DNA of 55,534 bases from assembly GCA_017395685.1 (NCBI GenBank), contig JAFQOD010000049.1:1-55534 (forward strand), given 5' to 3'. The notes under the pieces are model-generated. The model searched no databases and was not told the DNA's origin. It saw only the letters and a list, made by a program, of their open reading frames with translations. A program made the translations under genes and the position numbers. This document shows positions 49,241 to 55,534 of this stretch, in pieces. The DNA is from Clostridia bacterium (GTDB lineage: Bacteria; Bacillota; Clostridia; Christensenellales; Aristaeellaceae). Each line of letters starts with the position of its first letter. Position 1 is the first letter of the stretch.

Positions 49241-49280
49241 GCGAGAGGGGCTTTCTTTTTCAAAAGAAAGCCCCTCTCGC
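49241..49280. repeat. Perfect 19-bp inverted repeat with 2-nt loop
   Basis: The arms 49241-49259 and 49262-49280 are exact reverse complements, separated by TC. The flanks hold a further partial inverted pair (CTCTCCAAA near 49164 and TTTGGGAGAG near 49230). It lies 26 bp past the stop of the oxidoreductase gamma gene and may end that operon, but no T-run follows on the minus strand. It looks like a REP-type or MITE-like repeat. Confidence 0.75.
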
Positions 49281-49305
49281 AAAAATCTTTCCCCCGTCCC
49301 CTCCG

Positions 49306-49830
49306 TCACTCGCCCAGGAAGGCCTGCTTGTTCAGGGGAATGAGGGCGGCCTTGCGACCGGTGAAAACCTTTTCGAAAACATGGAAAACAGATTCGATGG
49401 AAACCACGCCGGTATTGCGCACCACTTCCCCCAGCATTACCATATTGGCCACCTTATCATTGCCCAGGGCAGCGGCACGGCCGGCGATATCGATAGCATA
49501 GGCGTCGATATCATCCCGGTTCTGATCCCTTTCGATCAGGGATTTATTGTAGAACAGCTTGCCGCCCTTTTTCAGCATGGGCTCAAATTTATCCATGGAG
49601 GGCAGATTCATGGCCACCGCAATATCCGCCTCATAAATAATGGGGCAGGAAACGGGCTTATCGGATACCACCACGGTGCAATTGGCGGTGCCGCCCCGCA
49701 TTTCAGGGCCGTAGGAGGGCAGGAAGGTGGCTTCCTTGCCTTCCAGCATGGCGGCATAGGTGACAATCTGGCCCATCATGAGGACGCCCTGGCCGCCGGA
49801 GCCGGCAAAGAACATTTTATAGGTGCTCAT
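49306..49830 (-). CDS. 2-oxoacid:ferredoxin oxidoreductase, gamma subunit
   Basis: A 174-aa subunit of a four-subunit 2-oxoacid:ferredoxin oxidoreductase. The start FFAGSGGQGVLMMGQIVTYAA, then FLPSYGPEMRGGTANCTVVVSD, is the standard gamma (CoA-binding) domain, as in KorC/VorC. The enzyme converts a 2-oxoacid plus CoA to acyl-CoA, CO2 and reduced ferredoxin, and can run in reverse. It overlaps the beta gene by 4 bp. It is the last gene of the operon 52615-49306. Confidence 0.93.
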   Translation of the reverse strand: MSTYKMFFAGSGGQGVLMMGQIVTYAAMLEGKEATFLPSYGPEMRGGTANCTVVVSDKPVSCPIIYEADIAVAMNLPSMDKFEPMLKKGGKLFYNKSLIERDQNRDDIDAYAIDIAGRAAALGNDKVANMVMLGEVVRNTGVVSIESVFHVFEKVFTGRKAALIPLNKQAFLGE

Positions 49831-50579
49831 TCTTTTTCATCCTCCTTCGGCTCCCGCATAACGCCCAGGGGATAATAGGGCATCACCTTTTCCCGCACCC
49901 ATTCCAGGGCCTTGACGGGGGTCATGCCCCAGTTGGTGGGGCAGGTGGAAAGGAATTCGATGAGGGTAAAGCCCAGGCCCTTCTGCTGAATTTCAAAGGC
50001 CTTCCGCACGGCCTTTTTCGCAGCCCGCACATGGGCGGGGGAATCCAGGGCCACCCGCTCGATATACACGGCGCCGTCAATGGTAGAAAGCATTTCACTC
50101 ATCTTCAGGGGCATGCCGTTTGCTTCCTTGCTGCGGCCGTCCTGGGAGGTGGTGCTCTTCTGCCCGATGAGGGTGGTGGGGGCCATCTGGCCGCCGGTCA
50201 TGCCGTAAATGCCGTTATTGATAAAGAAGGTGGTGATTTTTTCACCGCGGACAGCGGCATGGACGATTTCGGCGGTGCCGATGGAGGCCAAATCGCCGTC
50301 CCCCTGATAGGTGAAGACGATCTTATCGGGATGCACCCTGCGGATACCGCTGGCAACGGCGGGGGCACGGCCGTGGGCGGCCTCGCACATATCCACATTC
50401 ATATACTGATGGGCCATCACGGAGCAGCCGATGGGGGCCACGCCGATGGCCTTGCCCAGCATGCCCATTTCATCCAGCACTTCCATGATGATCCGGTGGG
50501 CGATGCCATGGGTGCAGCCGGGGCAGTAATGGGCGGAGGCCCGGGTCATGCCCTTGGTATATTCAAATACTGGCTTCAT
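49827..50579 (-). CDS. 2-oxoacid:ferredoxin oxidoreductase, beta (TPP-binding) subunit
   Basis: A 250-aa thiamine-pyrophosphate subunit. HYCPGCTHGIAHR is the conserved N-terminal Cys motif. YQGDGDLASIG, followed by NNGIYGMTGGQMAPTT, is the TPP/Mg binding pair (GDG...NN). A GMTGGQ form is shared by KorB/VorA-type enzymes. It completes the active site with the alpha subunit encoded upstream. It overlaps both neighbours by 4 bp, so the subunits are made in equal amounts. Confidence 0.94.
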   Translation of the reverse strand: MKPVFEYTKGMTRASAHYCPGCTHGIAHRIIMEVLDEMGMLGKAIGVAPIGCSVMAHQYMNVDMCEAAHGRAPAVASGIRRVHPDKIVFTYQGDGDLASIGTAEIVHAAVRGEKITTFFINNGIYGMTGGQMAPTTLIGQKSTTSQDGRSKEANGMPLKMSEMLSTIDGAVYIERVALDSPAHVRAAKKAVRKAFEIQQKGLGFTLIEFLSTCPTNWGMTPVKALEWVREKVMPYYPLGVMREPKEDEKE

Positions 50580-51670
50580 TTCAATCCCTCCAATACTGCC
50601 TTGGCCCTGGCCGCCACTTCGGGGGAAGTGGGCACCATGCCGCCGGTGCGGTGGGCAAGGAATGCGGGCAGACGGCCGTTCAGGGCGATCTGCACATCGG
50701 TGATCATCTGGCCCATGGAAAGCTCGGCGGAGATGACGGCCTTGGTGGTCTTATAATCGATTTCGTCAAAGGCCTTGTTGGGGAAGGGCCACAGGCTGAT
50801 GGGCCGGATCAGGCCCGCCTTGATGCCCTGGGCAGCCAGGATTTCAATGGCCTCCCGGGTGATGCGGGCGGTGGTTCCGAAGGCGACGAAGACCACTCCT
50901 GCGCCCTCCAGATTTTCCGTTTCATAGCGGCACAGCTCTTTTTCCGCCCGGGCATATTTTTCAAACAGGTATTCCACATGCTCTTCCAGCTTTTCGGGCT
51001 GCATGCGAAGGGATTTCACCACCCGGCGGTTTTCTGCGCCGCCCCGATCATCAAAGCCGGTGCAGGCCCAATCCCGGTGGGCAGCAATTTCATCAGGGGT
51101 CAATACCTTCTTATATTCGGGCAGACGCACGGGCTCCATCATCTGGGCGATCATGCCGTCCGCCAGGATCATGATGGGATTCTGCCATTTCTGGGCCAGC
51201 TCCGTGCCCTCATAGAGCAGATCCACCGCTTCCTGGATGTTGCTGGGGGCAAAGACGGGAATGCGGTAATCGCCGTTGCCGCCGCCCCGGGTCACCTGAT
51301 AATAGTCCGCCTGGCCGGGCTGGATGCCGCCGATGCCGGGGCCGCCACGGGATACATTGAGGGCAAGCAGCGGCACTTCCGCAGAGCACAGGAAGCTCAT
51401 CCCCTCCTGCATCAGCGCAATGCCGGGGGAAGAGGAAGAAATAAATACCGTGCCGCCTGCAGCGCCGGCGCCGTAGGCCATATTGATGGCACCCAGCTCG
51501 CTTTCCGCCTGAACGAAGGCGCCGCCCACTTTGGGCAGCTCCCGGCTCATATATTCGGGCACTTCGCTCTGGGGGGTGATGGGATAACCAAAATACAGCC
51601 GTGCGCCGCCGCGAATGGCCGCTTCAGCAAAGGCCTCATTGCCCTTCATGAGCACTTTATCGGTGATCAT
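50576..51670 (-). CDS. vorB: 2-oxoacid:ferredoxin oxidoreductase, alpha subunit (VorB-like)
   Basis: A 364-aa alpha subunit. The N-terminus KVLMKGNEAFAEAAIRGGARL, followed by YFGYPITPQSEVPEYMS, then SSSSPGIALMQEGMSFL and RGGPGIGGIQPGQADYYQ, is the pattern I associate with VorB, the 3-methyl-2-oxobutanoate (2-ketoisovalerate) dehydrogenase subunit. A 2-oxoglutarate preference cannot be excluded by eye. Reaction: 2-ketoisovalerate + CoA + ferredoxin(ox) to isobutyryl-CoA + CO2, or the reverse. Its valine link agrees with the T-box reading of the divergent acyl-CoA synthetase gene. It overlaps neighbours by 4 bp. Confidence 0.88.
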   Translation of the reverse strand: MITDKVLMKGNEAFAEAAIRGGARLYFGYPITPQSEVPEYMSRELPKVGGAFVQAESELGAINMAYGAGAAGGTVFISSSSPGIALMQEGMSFLCSAEVPLLALNVSRGGPGIGGIQPGQADYYQVTRGGGNGDYRIPVFAPSNIQEAVDLLYEGTELAQKWQNPIMILADGMIAQMMEPVRLPEYKKVLTPDEIAAHRDWACTGFDDRGGAENRRVVKSLRMQPEKLEEHVEYLFEKYARAEKELCRYETENLEGAGVVFVAFGTTARITREAIEILAAQGIKAGLIRPISLWPFPNKAFDEIDYKTTKAVISAELSMGQMITDVQIALNGRLPAFLAHRTGGMVPTSPEVAARAKAVLEGLK

Positions 51671-51897
51671 TGGTCGCCCTCCTCCTTGAGATAAATTTCA
51701 ATGGCCCCATCGGGACACATCAGTGCACAGCTCTGGCAGCCGATGCACTTTTCCTCTTCCAGGGCACAGGCAGGATGATAGCCCTTCAGATTCACCTGGG
51801 GCGCCATGCCGATGACGCCCTTGGGGCATACGGATTTGCACAGCTCGCAGCCCTTGCACCGTTCGGGATGAAAAACAAGCTTAAATGCCCGCATCAT
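51667..51897 (-). CDS. 2-oxoacid:ferredoxin oxidoreductase, delta (2[4Fe-4S] ferredoxin) subunit
   Basis: A 76-aa ferredoxin-like subunit with two clusters, CKGCELCKSVCP and CIGCQSCALMCP, that carries electrons from the TPP site to external ferredoxin. The ATG at 51897 is chosen (a second ATG follows directly) because AAAGGAG lies 7 bp upstream; a longer in-frame reading to 51930 would run back to the previous stop. It overlaps the alpha gene by 4 bp and follows the ATPase gene by 34 bp. Confidence 0.93.
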   Translation of the reverse strand: MMRAFKLVFHPERCKGCELCKSVCPKGVIGMAPQVNLKGYHPACALEEEKCIGCQSCALMCPDGAIEIYLKEEGDQ

Positions 51898-51931
51898 TGG
51901 TTCGCTCCTTTCAAGCAAGTAAAAAATCACA

Positions 51932-52615
51932 TTATTTATCCAGATAGGCAGGCCGCATATACAGCTGCAGCGGCATCAGGGGTGAAATGCCCTTGAGATC
52001 CCCTGCATCAATGACGCCCGCAGGATAGCAGGTAAACAGGAGGGGCTTATCCATGGCAAGGGCTAAAGCCTTCGCCTTTTCATGGCCCTCCAGGATGATT
52101 TCCTCCGTGGTTTCCCGGAGGAGATGGGTGTTATTGACAAGGCCGGTCACCGGCATCTCCAGTTCCCTTTCGATGGCCTCCACATGGGCCCGGGCATCCA
52201 ACACATCCCGGGTTTCATACCGCCGGAAATTGACCACTGCCCACAGGGCATGCTCATCCCCTTCAAAATACTTCCTGAACTGGCGCAGCACCCTGGCCCC
52301 GGCGTCATTGCCCCCCAGGTCAATGATCACCTGGCAATCAGGATTTTCCAGCGGCGCCCTGAGGGAAGCCGTCAAGGCCGGCAATTCCGCCGCTTGCATG
52401 CCCCCGAAGGTATCCGCATGCACGGTGATTCCCGCCTTTTCCAGCATATCCCGCTTTTCACGGGAACGGAAATAGGGATTGGCCACATCCAGATCCACCA
52501 GGGAAAGCTGGCGCCAGGGACGGCCCTGCTCCTTTGCCAATTGCATGGCCAGGCTGACGGAAAGCTCCGTTTTGCCGCTGCCGTAATGCCCGGCGATCAC
52601 AATGATCCGCTTCAC
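51932..52615 (-). CDS. P-loop ATP-binding protein leading the oxidoreductase operon
   Basis: A 227-aa cytoplasmic nucleotide-binding protein. It begins MKRIIVIAGHYGSGKTELSV (GTG start, read as Met), with Walker A GHYGSGKT and a SIMIBI-like SLVDLDVANPYFRSRE after strand 2. IIDLGGNDAGARVL follows as the Walker-B-like part. The family recalls CobQ/MinD-type NTPases, but its target is unknown. The GTG at 52615 follows AAAGGGGGC; the longer frame to 52690 begins inside the -35 of its own promoter, so it cannot be the true start. It heads the VorB-type operon and may be an assembly or maturation factor for it, which is inference. Confidence 0.82.
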   Translation of the reverse strand: MKRIIVIAGHYGSGKTELSVSLAMQLAKEQGRPWRQLSLVDLDVANPYFRSREKRDMLEKAGITVHADTFGGMQAAELPALTASLRAPLENPDCQVIIDLGGNDAGARVLRQFRKYFEGDEHALWAVVNFRRYETRDVLDARAHVEAIERELEMPVTGLVNNTHLLRETTEEIILEGHEKAKALALAMDKPLLFTCYPAGVIDAGDLKGISPLMPLQLYMRPAYLDK

Positions 52616-52661
52616 GGCCTGCCCCCTTTCCCCGCAATCATGACGGAAATGCTTTCTAAAA

Positions 52662-52690
52662 ATTATCCTCTCTTCTTGCGAAAATGTCAA
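52662..52690 (-). promoter_or_regulatory. Promoter of the ATPase-oxidoreductase operon (TTGACA-N17-GATAAT)
   Basis: On the minus strand TTGACA (52685-52690) and GATAAT (52662-52667) have 17-bp spacing. No T-box is seen downstream of this promoter. Confidence 0.82.
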
Positions 52691-52745
52691 TGCCCAATGA
52701 TTGTATTTCTATTGTATAGAGATAGAAAAATTTGTTTTCCCTGCC

Positions 52746-52774
52746 TTGACAAGCCCTGCTGCCTTTGATACACT
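52746..52774 (+). promoter_or_regulatory. T-box leader promoter (TTGACA-N17-TACACT)
   Basis: TTGACA (52746-52751) and TACACT (52769-52774) are 17 bp apart. The predicted start near 52781 gives a leader of about 300 nt before the ATG at 53088. It is back-to-back with the oxidoreductase promoter at 52662-52690. Confidence 0.82.
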
Positions 52775-52794
52775 ATTGCTAATTTCATAATCAA

Positions 52795-53054
52795 AGGCGA
52801 TGACGGAGAGGGCGGGGCTTTTTCCAATCACAGAGAGCCGGCGGTTGCTGAAAGCCGGCAGCGGAGAAACCTGATGCTGTAGCTTCTGAGCCGGGGCCCT
52901 GAAATCAGATCAGTAGGGGCTTCCCGAGTACGCTGCGTCAGTGCGAAGGGCTTTATAGAGCCTGAAGAGGCGTATAGAATACGCAATTTGAGTGGTACCG
53001 CGGGTTGAATTTCAGCTCGTCTCAAAGAAAATTTGCTTTGAGGCGGGCTTTTTT
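52795..53054 (+). ncRNA. T-box riboswitch, specifier read as GUA (valine)
   Basis: All T-box parts are present. Stem I has the AG-bulge/distal-loop sequence CAGAGAGCCGGCGGTTGCTG (52831-52850). A specifier side ends GTA-G-CTTC-TGAG, with GTA at 52879-52881; a GGAG-CTTC helix sets its place. An AGTAG element of stem II is at 52912, and a stem III hairpin GCGTAT/ATACGC precedes the core. The T-box core GAGTGGTACCGCGG (52990-53003) has the UGGU bulge at 52993-52996, matching a tRNA with discriminator A73, as tRNA-Val has. The terminator stem 53014-53027/53036-53049 (two G-U pairs) ends in T6. Uncharged tRNA would open it. The core is certain; the codon call is by eye. Confidence 0.92.
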
Positions 53055-53087
53055 CTTCGCCTCTCACTGGAAAAGGAGGTTTTTTGC

Positions 53088-55361
53088 ATGGCTGCTTCCA
53101 ATCAGGCCCCGGCAATGCTTCGGGATGTGGCCGCCCGTATTCATGATCTGAGGGAAATTTCCGGCTATTCCATCGGCGAACTGGCCAGGCTCACCGATGT
53201 GACCGAGCAGGACTGCGCCCGGTATGAAGCCGGTGCGGCGGAAATGCCCTTTACCTTTGTGCATAAATGCGCCCTGGCCTTCGGGGTAGATATTGTGGAA
53301 TTGATCGAGGGCACCAGCCCCCGGCTTTCTTCCTATACCGTCACCCGCAAGGGCCAGGGGGAAGTGACCACCGATATCAAGGGCGTGGAAATGCGCAATC
53401 TGGCCCCCTTCTTCCGCAAGAAGATTGTGGAGCCCTATTTCACCCGCTATTCCTACGATCCCACCCTGCAGGCCGCTCCCATCCATACCATCACCCACTC
53501 CGGCCAGGAATTTGACTATATCCTCTCCGGCGTGCTACGGGTGCAGGTGGGCGATCATACGGAAACCCTCCGGGAAGGGGATTCCATCTATTTCGACTCC
53601 TCCACCCCCCACGGCATGATTGCCGCCGAGGGCCAGGATTGCCTGTTCATGGCCATCGTTATCCCCGGGGAAGAAACCGAGGCCCCCGCCCATCATGAGG
53701 CCATCGCCGCCCTGCCGCCCCATGAGGCGCTGGTATGCGATCCCTATATCGATCGGGTGGAGGATGATCGGGGCGCCCTCAAATCCATCCGCTATCACGA
53801 TATTGATTCCTTCAATTTCGCCTTCGATATCATCGATAAGCTGGCGGAGGAAAAGGGCGATCAGCTGGCCATGCTGCACTTGGATGTGCACAGGGCGGAG
53901 CGGCGCTTCACCTTTGCCGATCTGAGGGCCCAATCCAATAAAGCGGCCAATTATTTCCGCTCCCTGGGCATCAAAAAGGGGGATCGGGTGATGCTGGTGC
54001 TGCGGCGGCAGTATCATTTCTGGATCGCCATGCTGGCCCTGGAAAAGCTGGGGGCCGTGGTCATCCCCGCCACCGATCAGCTGCTTTGCAAGGATTATAT
54101 CTATCGCTTCAAAACTGCCGGGGTCAGCGCCGTATTGTGCACCAGCCACGGCAGCGCCGCCAGTGAAATCGAGGCCGCCCTGAAGGAATACGAGGGCATG
54201 GCAAACCGCATCTACTGCGGCGGCAGCCGCCCCGGCTGGCATGATTATGACGCCGAGGTGCAGTTTTTCTCCCCCTCCTATTTGCGCACGGAAGAGGCCC
54301 CCTGCGGGGATGATCCATTGCTTATGTTCTTTACCAGCGGCACCACCGGCTATCCCAAGCTGGTATGCCACAATCACAAATATCCCCTGGGCCATTTCAT
54401 CACCGCAAAATACTGGCACTGCGTGGCCCCCGGCCAATTGCATCTCACCCTGTCCGATACCGGCTGGGCCAAGGCCCTCTGGGGGAAGATGTTCGGCCAG
54501 TGGCTGTGCGAGGCCGCCATCTTCGTATACGATATGGATCGCTTCCATGCCGCCGATATCATGCCCCTGTTCAAGCAGTATAATATCAAAACCTTCTGCG
54601 CCCCGCCCACCATGTACCGCATGCTGATCAAGGAAGACCTTTCCAAATATGATCTTTCCTCCATCCGCCATGCCACCACCGCCGGGGAAGCCCTCAATCC
54701 AGAGGTATTCCTGAAATTCAAGGAAGCCACCGGCGTATCCATCATGGAAGGCTTCGGCCAGAGCGAATCCACCCTGATTGCAGGTACCCTGGCTGGCATG
54801 AGCCCCAAGGTGGGCTCCATGGGCCGGCCCACCCCCCTCTACGATGTGGATATTGTGGATCCCGACGGCAATCCGGTGCCCATCGGCGAAACCGGCGAAA
54901 TCGTCATCCGCACCGAAAATGGGCCTGTCTGCGGCCTGCTCACCGGCTATTATGGCAGCAGCGACCGGAATGTGATGGGCAACTGGCATGACGGCCTCTA
55001 TCATACCGGCGATACCGCCTGGCGGGATGAGGACGGCTACTTCTGGTATGTGGGAAGGGTAGATGATCTGATCAAATCCAGCGGCTACCGCATCGGGCCC
55101 TTCGAAATCGAATCGGTGATCATGGAACTGCCCTATGTGTTGGAGTGCGGCGTCTCCGCCGCCCCCGATCCTGTCCGCGGTCAGGTAGTAAAGGCATCCA
55201 TCGTGCTGGTAAAGGGCAAGGAAGGCACGGAAGAGCTGAAGAAGGAAATCCAGAATTACGTCAAGCAGCGCACTGCCCCCTACAAGTATCCCCGCATCGT
55301 GGTCTTCAGGGAAGAGCTTCCCAAGACCACCAGCGGCAAAATCCAGCGGGCACTGCTGTAA
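53088..55361 (+). CDS. XRE-cupin-acyl-CoA synthetase (AMP-forming) fusion under T-box control
   Basis: A 757-aa protein of three parts. Residues 10-75 form an XRE helix-turn-helix (SIGELARLTDVTEQDCARYE). Residues about 130-195 form a cupin (ITHSGQEFDYILSGVLRVQVG, then GDSIYFDSSTPHGM). Residues about 215-757 form an AMP-dependent acyl-CoA synthetase with TSGTTGYPK (416-424), the motif GFGQSES, the hinge YHTGDTAWRDEDGYFWYVGRVDD, and the acyl-adenylate lysine K751 in KTTSGKIQ. It activates a carboxylic acid with ATP and CoA. The T-box in front and the divergent VorB-type oxidoreductase suggest isobutyrate as the acid, an inference. The DNA-binding part may give autoregulation. The ATG at 53088 follows AAAGGAGGT. 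Confidence 0.9.
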   Translation: MAASNQAPAMLRDVAARIHDLREISGYSIGELARLTDVTEQDCARYEAGAAEMPFTFVHKCALAFGVDIVELIEGTSPRLSSYTVTRKGQGEVTTDIKGVEMRNLAPFFRKKIVEPYFTRYSYDPTLQAAPIHTITHSGQEFDYILSGVLRVQVGDHTETLREGDSIYFDSSTPHGMIAAEGQDCLFMAIVIPGEETEAPAHHEAIAALPPHEALVCDPYIDRVEDDRGALKSIRYHDIDSFNFAFDIIDKLAEEKGDQLAMLHLDVHRAERRFTFADLRAQSNKAANYFRSLGIKKGDRVMLVLRRQYHFWIAMLALEKLGAVVIPATDQLLCKDYIYRFKTAGVSAVLCTSHGSAASEIEAALKEYEGMANRIYCGGSRPGWHDYDAEVQFFSPSYLRTEEAPCGDDPLLMFFTSGTTGYPKLVCHNHKYPLGHFITAKYWHCVAPGQLHLTLSDTGWAKALWGKMFGQWLCEAAIFVYDMDRFHAADIMPLFKQYNIKTFCAPPTMYRMLIKEDLSKYDLSSIRHATTAGEALNPEVFLKFKEATGVSIMEGFGQSESTLIAGTLAGMSPKVGSMGRPTPLYDVDIVDPDGNPVPIGETGEIVIRTENGPVCGLLTGYYGSSDRNVMGNWHDGLYHTGDTAWRDEDGYFWYVGRVDDLIKSSGYRIGPFEIESVIMELPYVLECGVSAAPDPVRGQVVKASIVLVKGKEGTEELKKEIQNYVKQRTAPYKYPRIVVFREELPKTTSGKIQRALL

Positions 55362-55432
55362 CACCCCAACGCAGAATGAGGCTCCCTTTCAAATCTGAAC
55401 AGAACCAGTAAAAACGAACAATAGACAAAAAG

Positions 55433-55468
55433 CCCCCTGAAGTAGGATAATAGAACTACGTCAGGGGG
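55433..55468. repeat. Hairpin near the right edge
   Basis: CCCCCTGAAGTAG/CTACGTCAGGGGG (55433-55445/55456-55468) pair at 12 of 13 positions. It could be a terminator for the synthetase gene, whose stop is 70 bp before, or the left end of a mobile element whose gene begins at 55476. No U-run follows. Confidence 0.55.
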
Positions 55469-55475
55469 TAACTTT

Positions 55476-55534
55476 ATGGAGAAACGAAAATGGACAGATA
55501 TCTCAAAGTATAGCGAAGTTATAGAGCAGTTGCG
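55476..55534 (+). CDS. Start of an unidentified, possibly transposase-like gene (truncated by the window edge)
   Basis: Nineteen open codons, MEKRKWTDISKYSEVIEQL, run off the right edge, and the local base composition is richer in A than the neighbours. The short stretch resembles the start of a helix-turn-helix transposase (IS3 orfA-like) known from clostridia, but this is a weak impression. No clear ribosome-binding site is seen upstream (TCAGGGGGTAACTTT is the nearest). Confidence 0.35.
   Translation, partial: MEKRKWTDISKYSEVIEQL

Noticed and set aside
52616-52690. Longer N-terminus for the P-loop ATPase
   Set aside because: It would begin inside the -35 box of its own promoter and translates to an unrelated charged stretch; the GTG at 52615 follows AAAGGGGGC.
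52876-52884. Alternative T-box specifiers UGU (cysteine) or CUG (leucine)
   Set aside because: UGU would need a UGGA bulge to match the U73 of tRNA-Cys, but the bulge is UGGU. CUG does not fit the helix spacing before TGAG. The helix GGAG-CTTC places GUA in the specifier position.
53535-55364. Minus-strand open frame of 609 codons over the acyl-CoA synthetase
   Set aside because: It is the antisense of a full synthetase domain with all motifs on the plus strand; no promoter or ribosome-binding site precedes it.

Overview
The window looks like chromosomal DNA from a Bacillota (Clostridia) bacterium of fairly high GC content, probably an uncultured gut or rumen anaerobe. Supporting signs are a T-box leader, CotF-type spore coat proteins, an L27 with a Prp-cleavable N-terminus next to its Prp protease, Lgt, RecX, clostridial-type ferredoxin-dependent 2-oxoacid oxidoreductases, and many promoters of TTGACA-N17-TATAAT form with strong AGGAGG ribosome-binding sites. 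I cannot name the genus.

Layout. 1-4751: type IIA topoisomerase pair gyrB-gyrA (minus), with an inverted-repeat element between them and an array of hairpins after gyrA. 4907-7356: a metal-responsive ArsR/CadC repressor and a Zn/Cd/Pb P-type ATPase. 7656-12109: a 2-hydroxyacid dehydrogenase, a receiver-less winged-helix regulator, a two-component system and two paralogous small membrane proteins. 12278-22926: GH36 alpha-galactosidase, Fe-S aldo/keto reductase, lgt, two spore coat proteins, a serine hydrolase, recX, a DUF554 protein with an L,D-transpeptidase, and an overlapping four-gene flavoprotein/NUDIX/GNAT operon. 23000-26923: rplU-prp-rpmA, an M20 peptidase and pfkA.

27883-36145 is the most striking region: a tight six-gene minus-strand operon. 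In transcription order it encodes a protein with about 13 acidic DxDGDGxxD repeats fused to a papain/C39-like cysteine peptidase domain, an unknown 177-aa protein, three divergent dynamin-like GTPases, and an unknown 173-aa protein. I do not recognise this combination as a described system.

36462-49106: an aromatic-acid-exporter-like membrane protein, a CofE-like glutamate ligase, a frameshifted secreted SH3b protein, a binding-protein ABC transporter of the iron(III)/2-aminoethylphosphonate type, a leucine-rich-repeat secreted protein, gapA, and a PadR regulator with a DUF4097-type partner.

49306-55361 is a second coherent unit. A VorB-type 2-oxoacid:ferredoxin oxidoreductase operon, led by a P-loop ATPase, is divergent from an XRE-cupin-acyl-CoA synthetase fusion that sits behind a T-box riboswitch. 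I read the T-box specifier as GUA (valine) with a UGGU bulge matching an A73 tRNA. This suggests a valine-starvation-induced route isobutyrate -> isobutyryl-CoA -> 2-ketoisovalerate -> valine. The right edge enters a hairpin and the start of an open frame that may be a mobile element.
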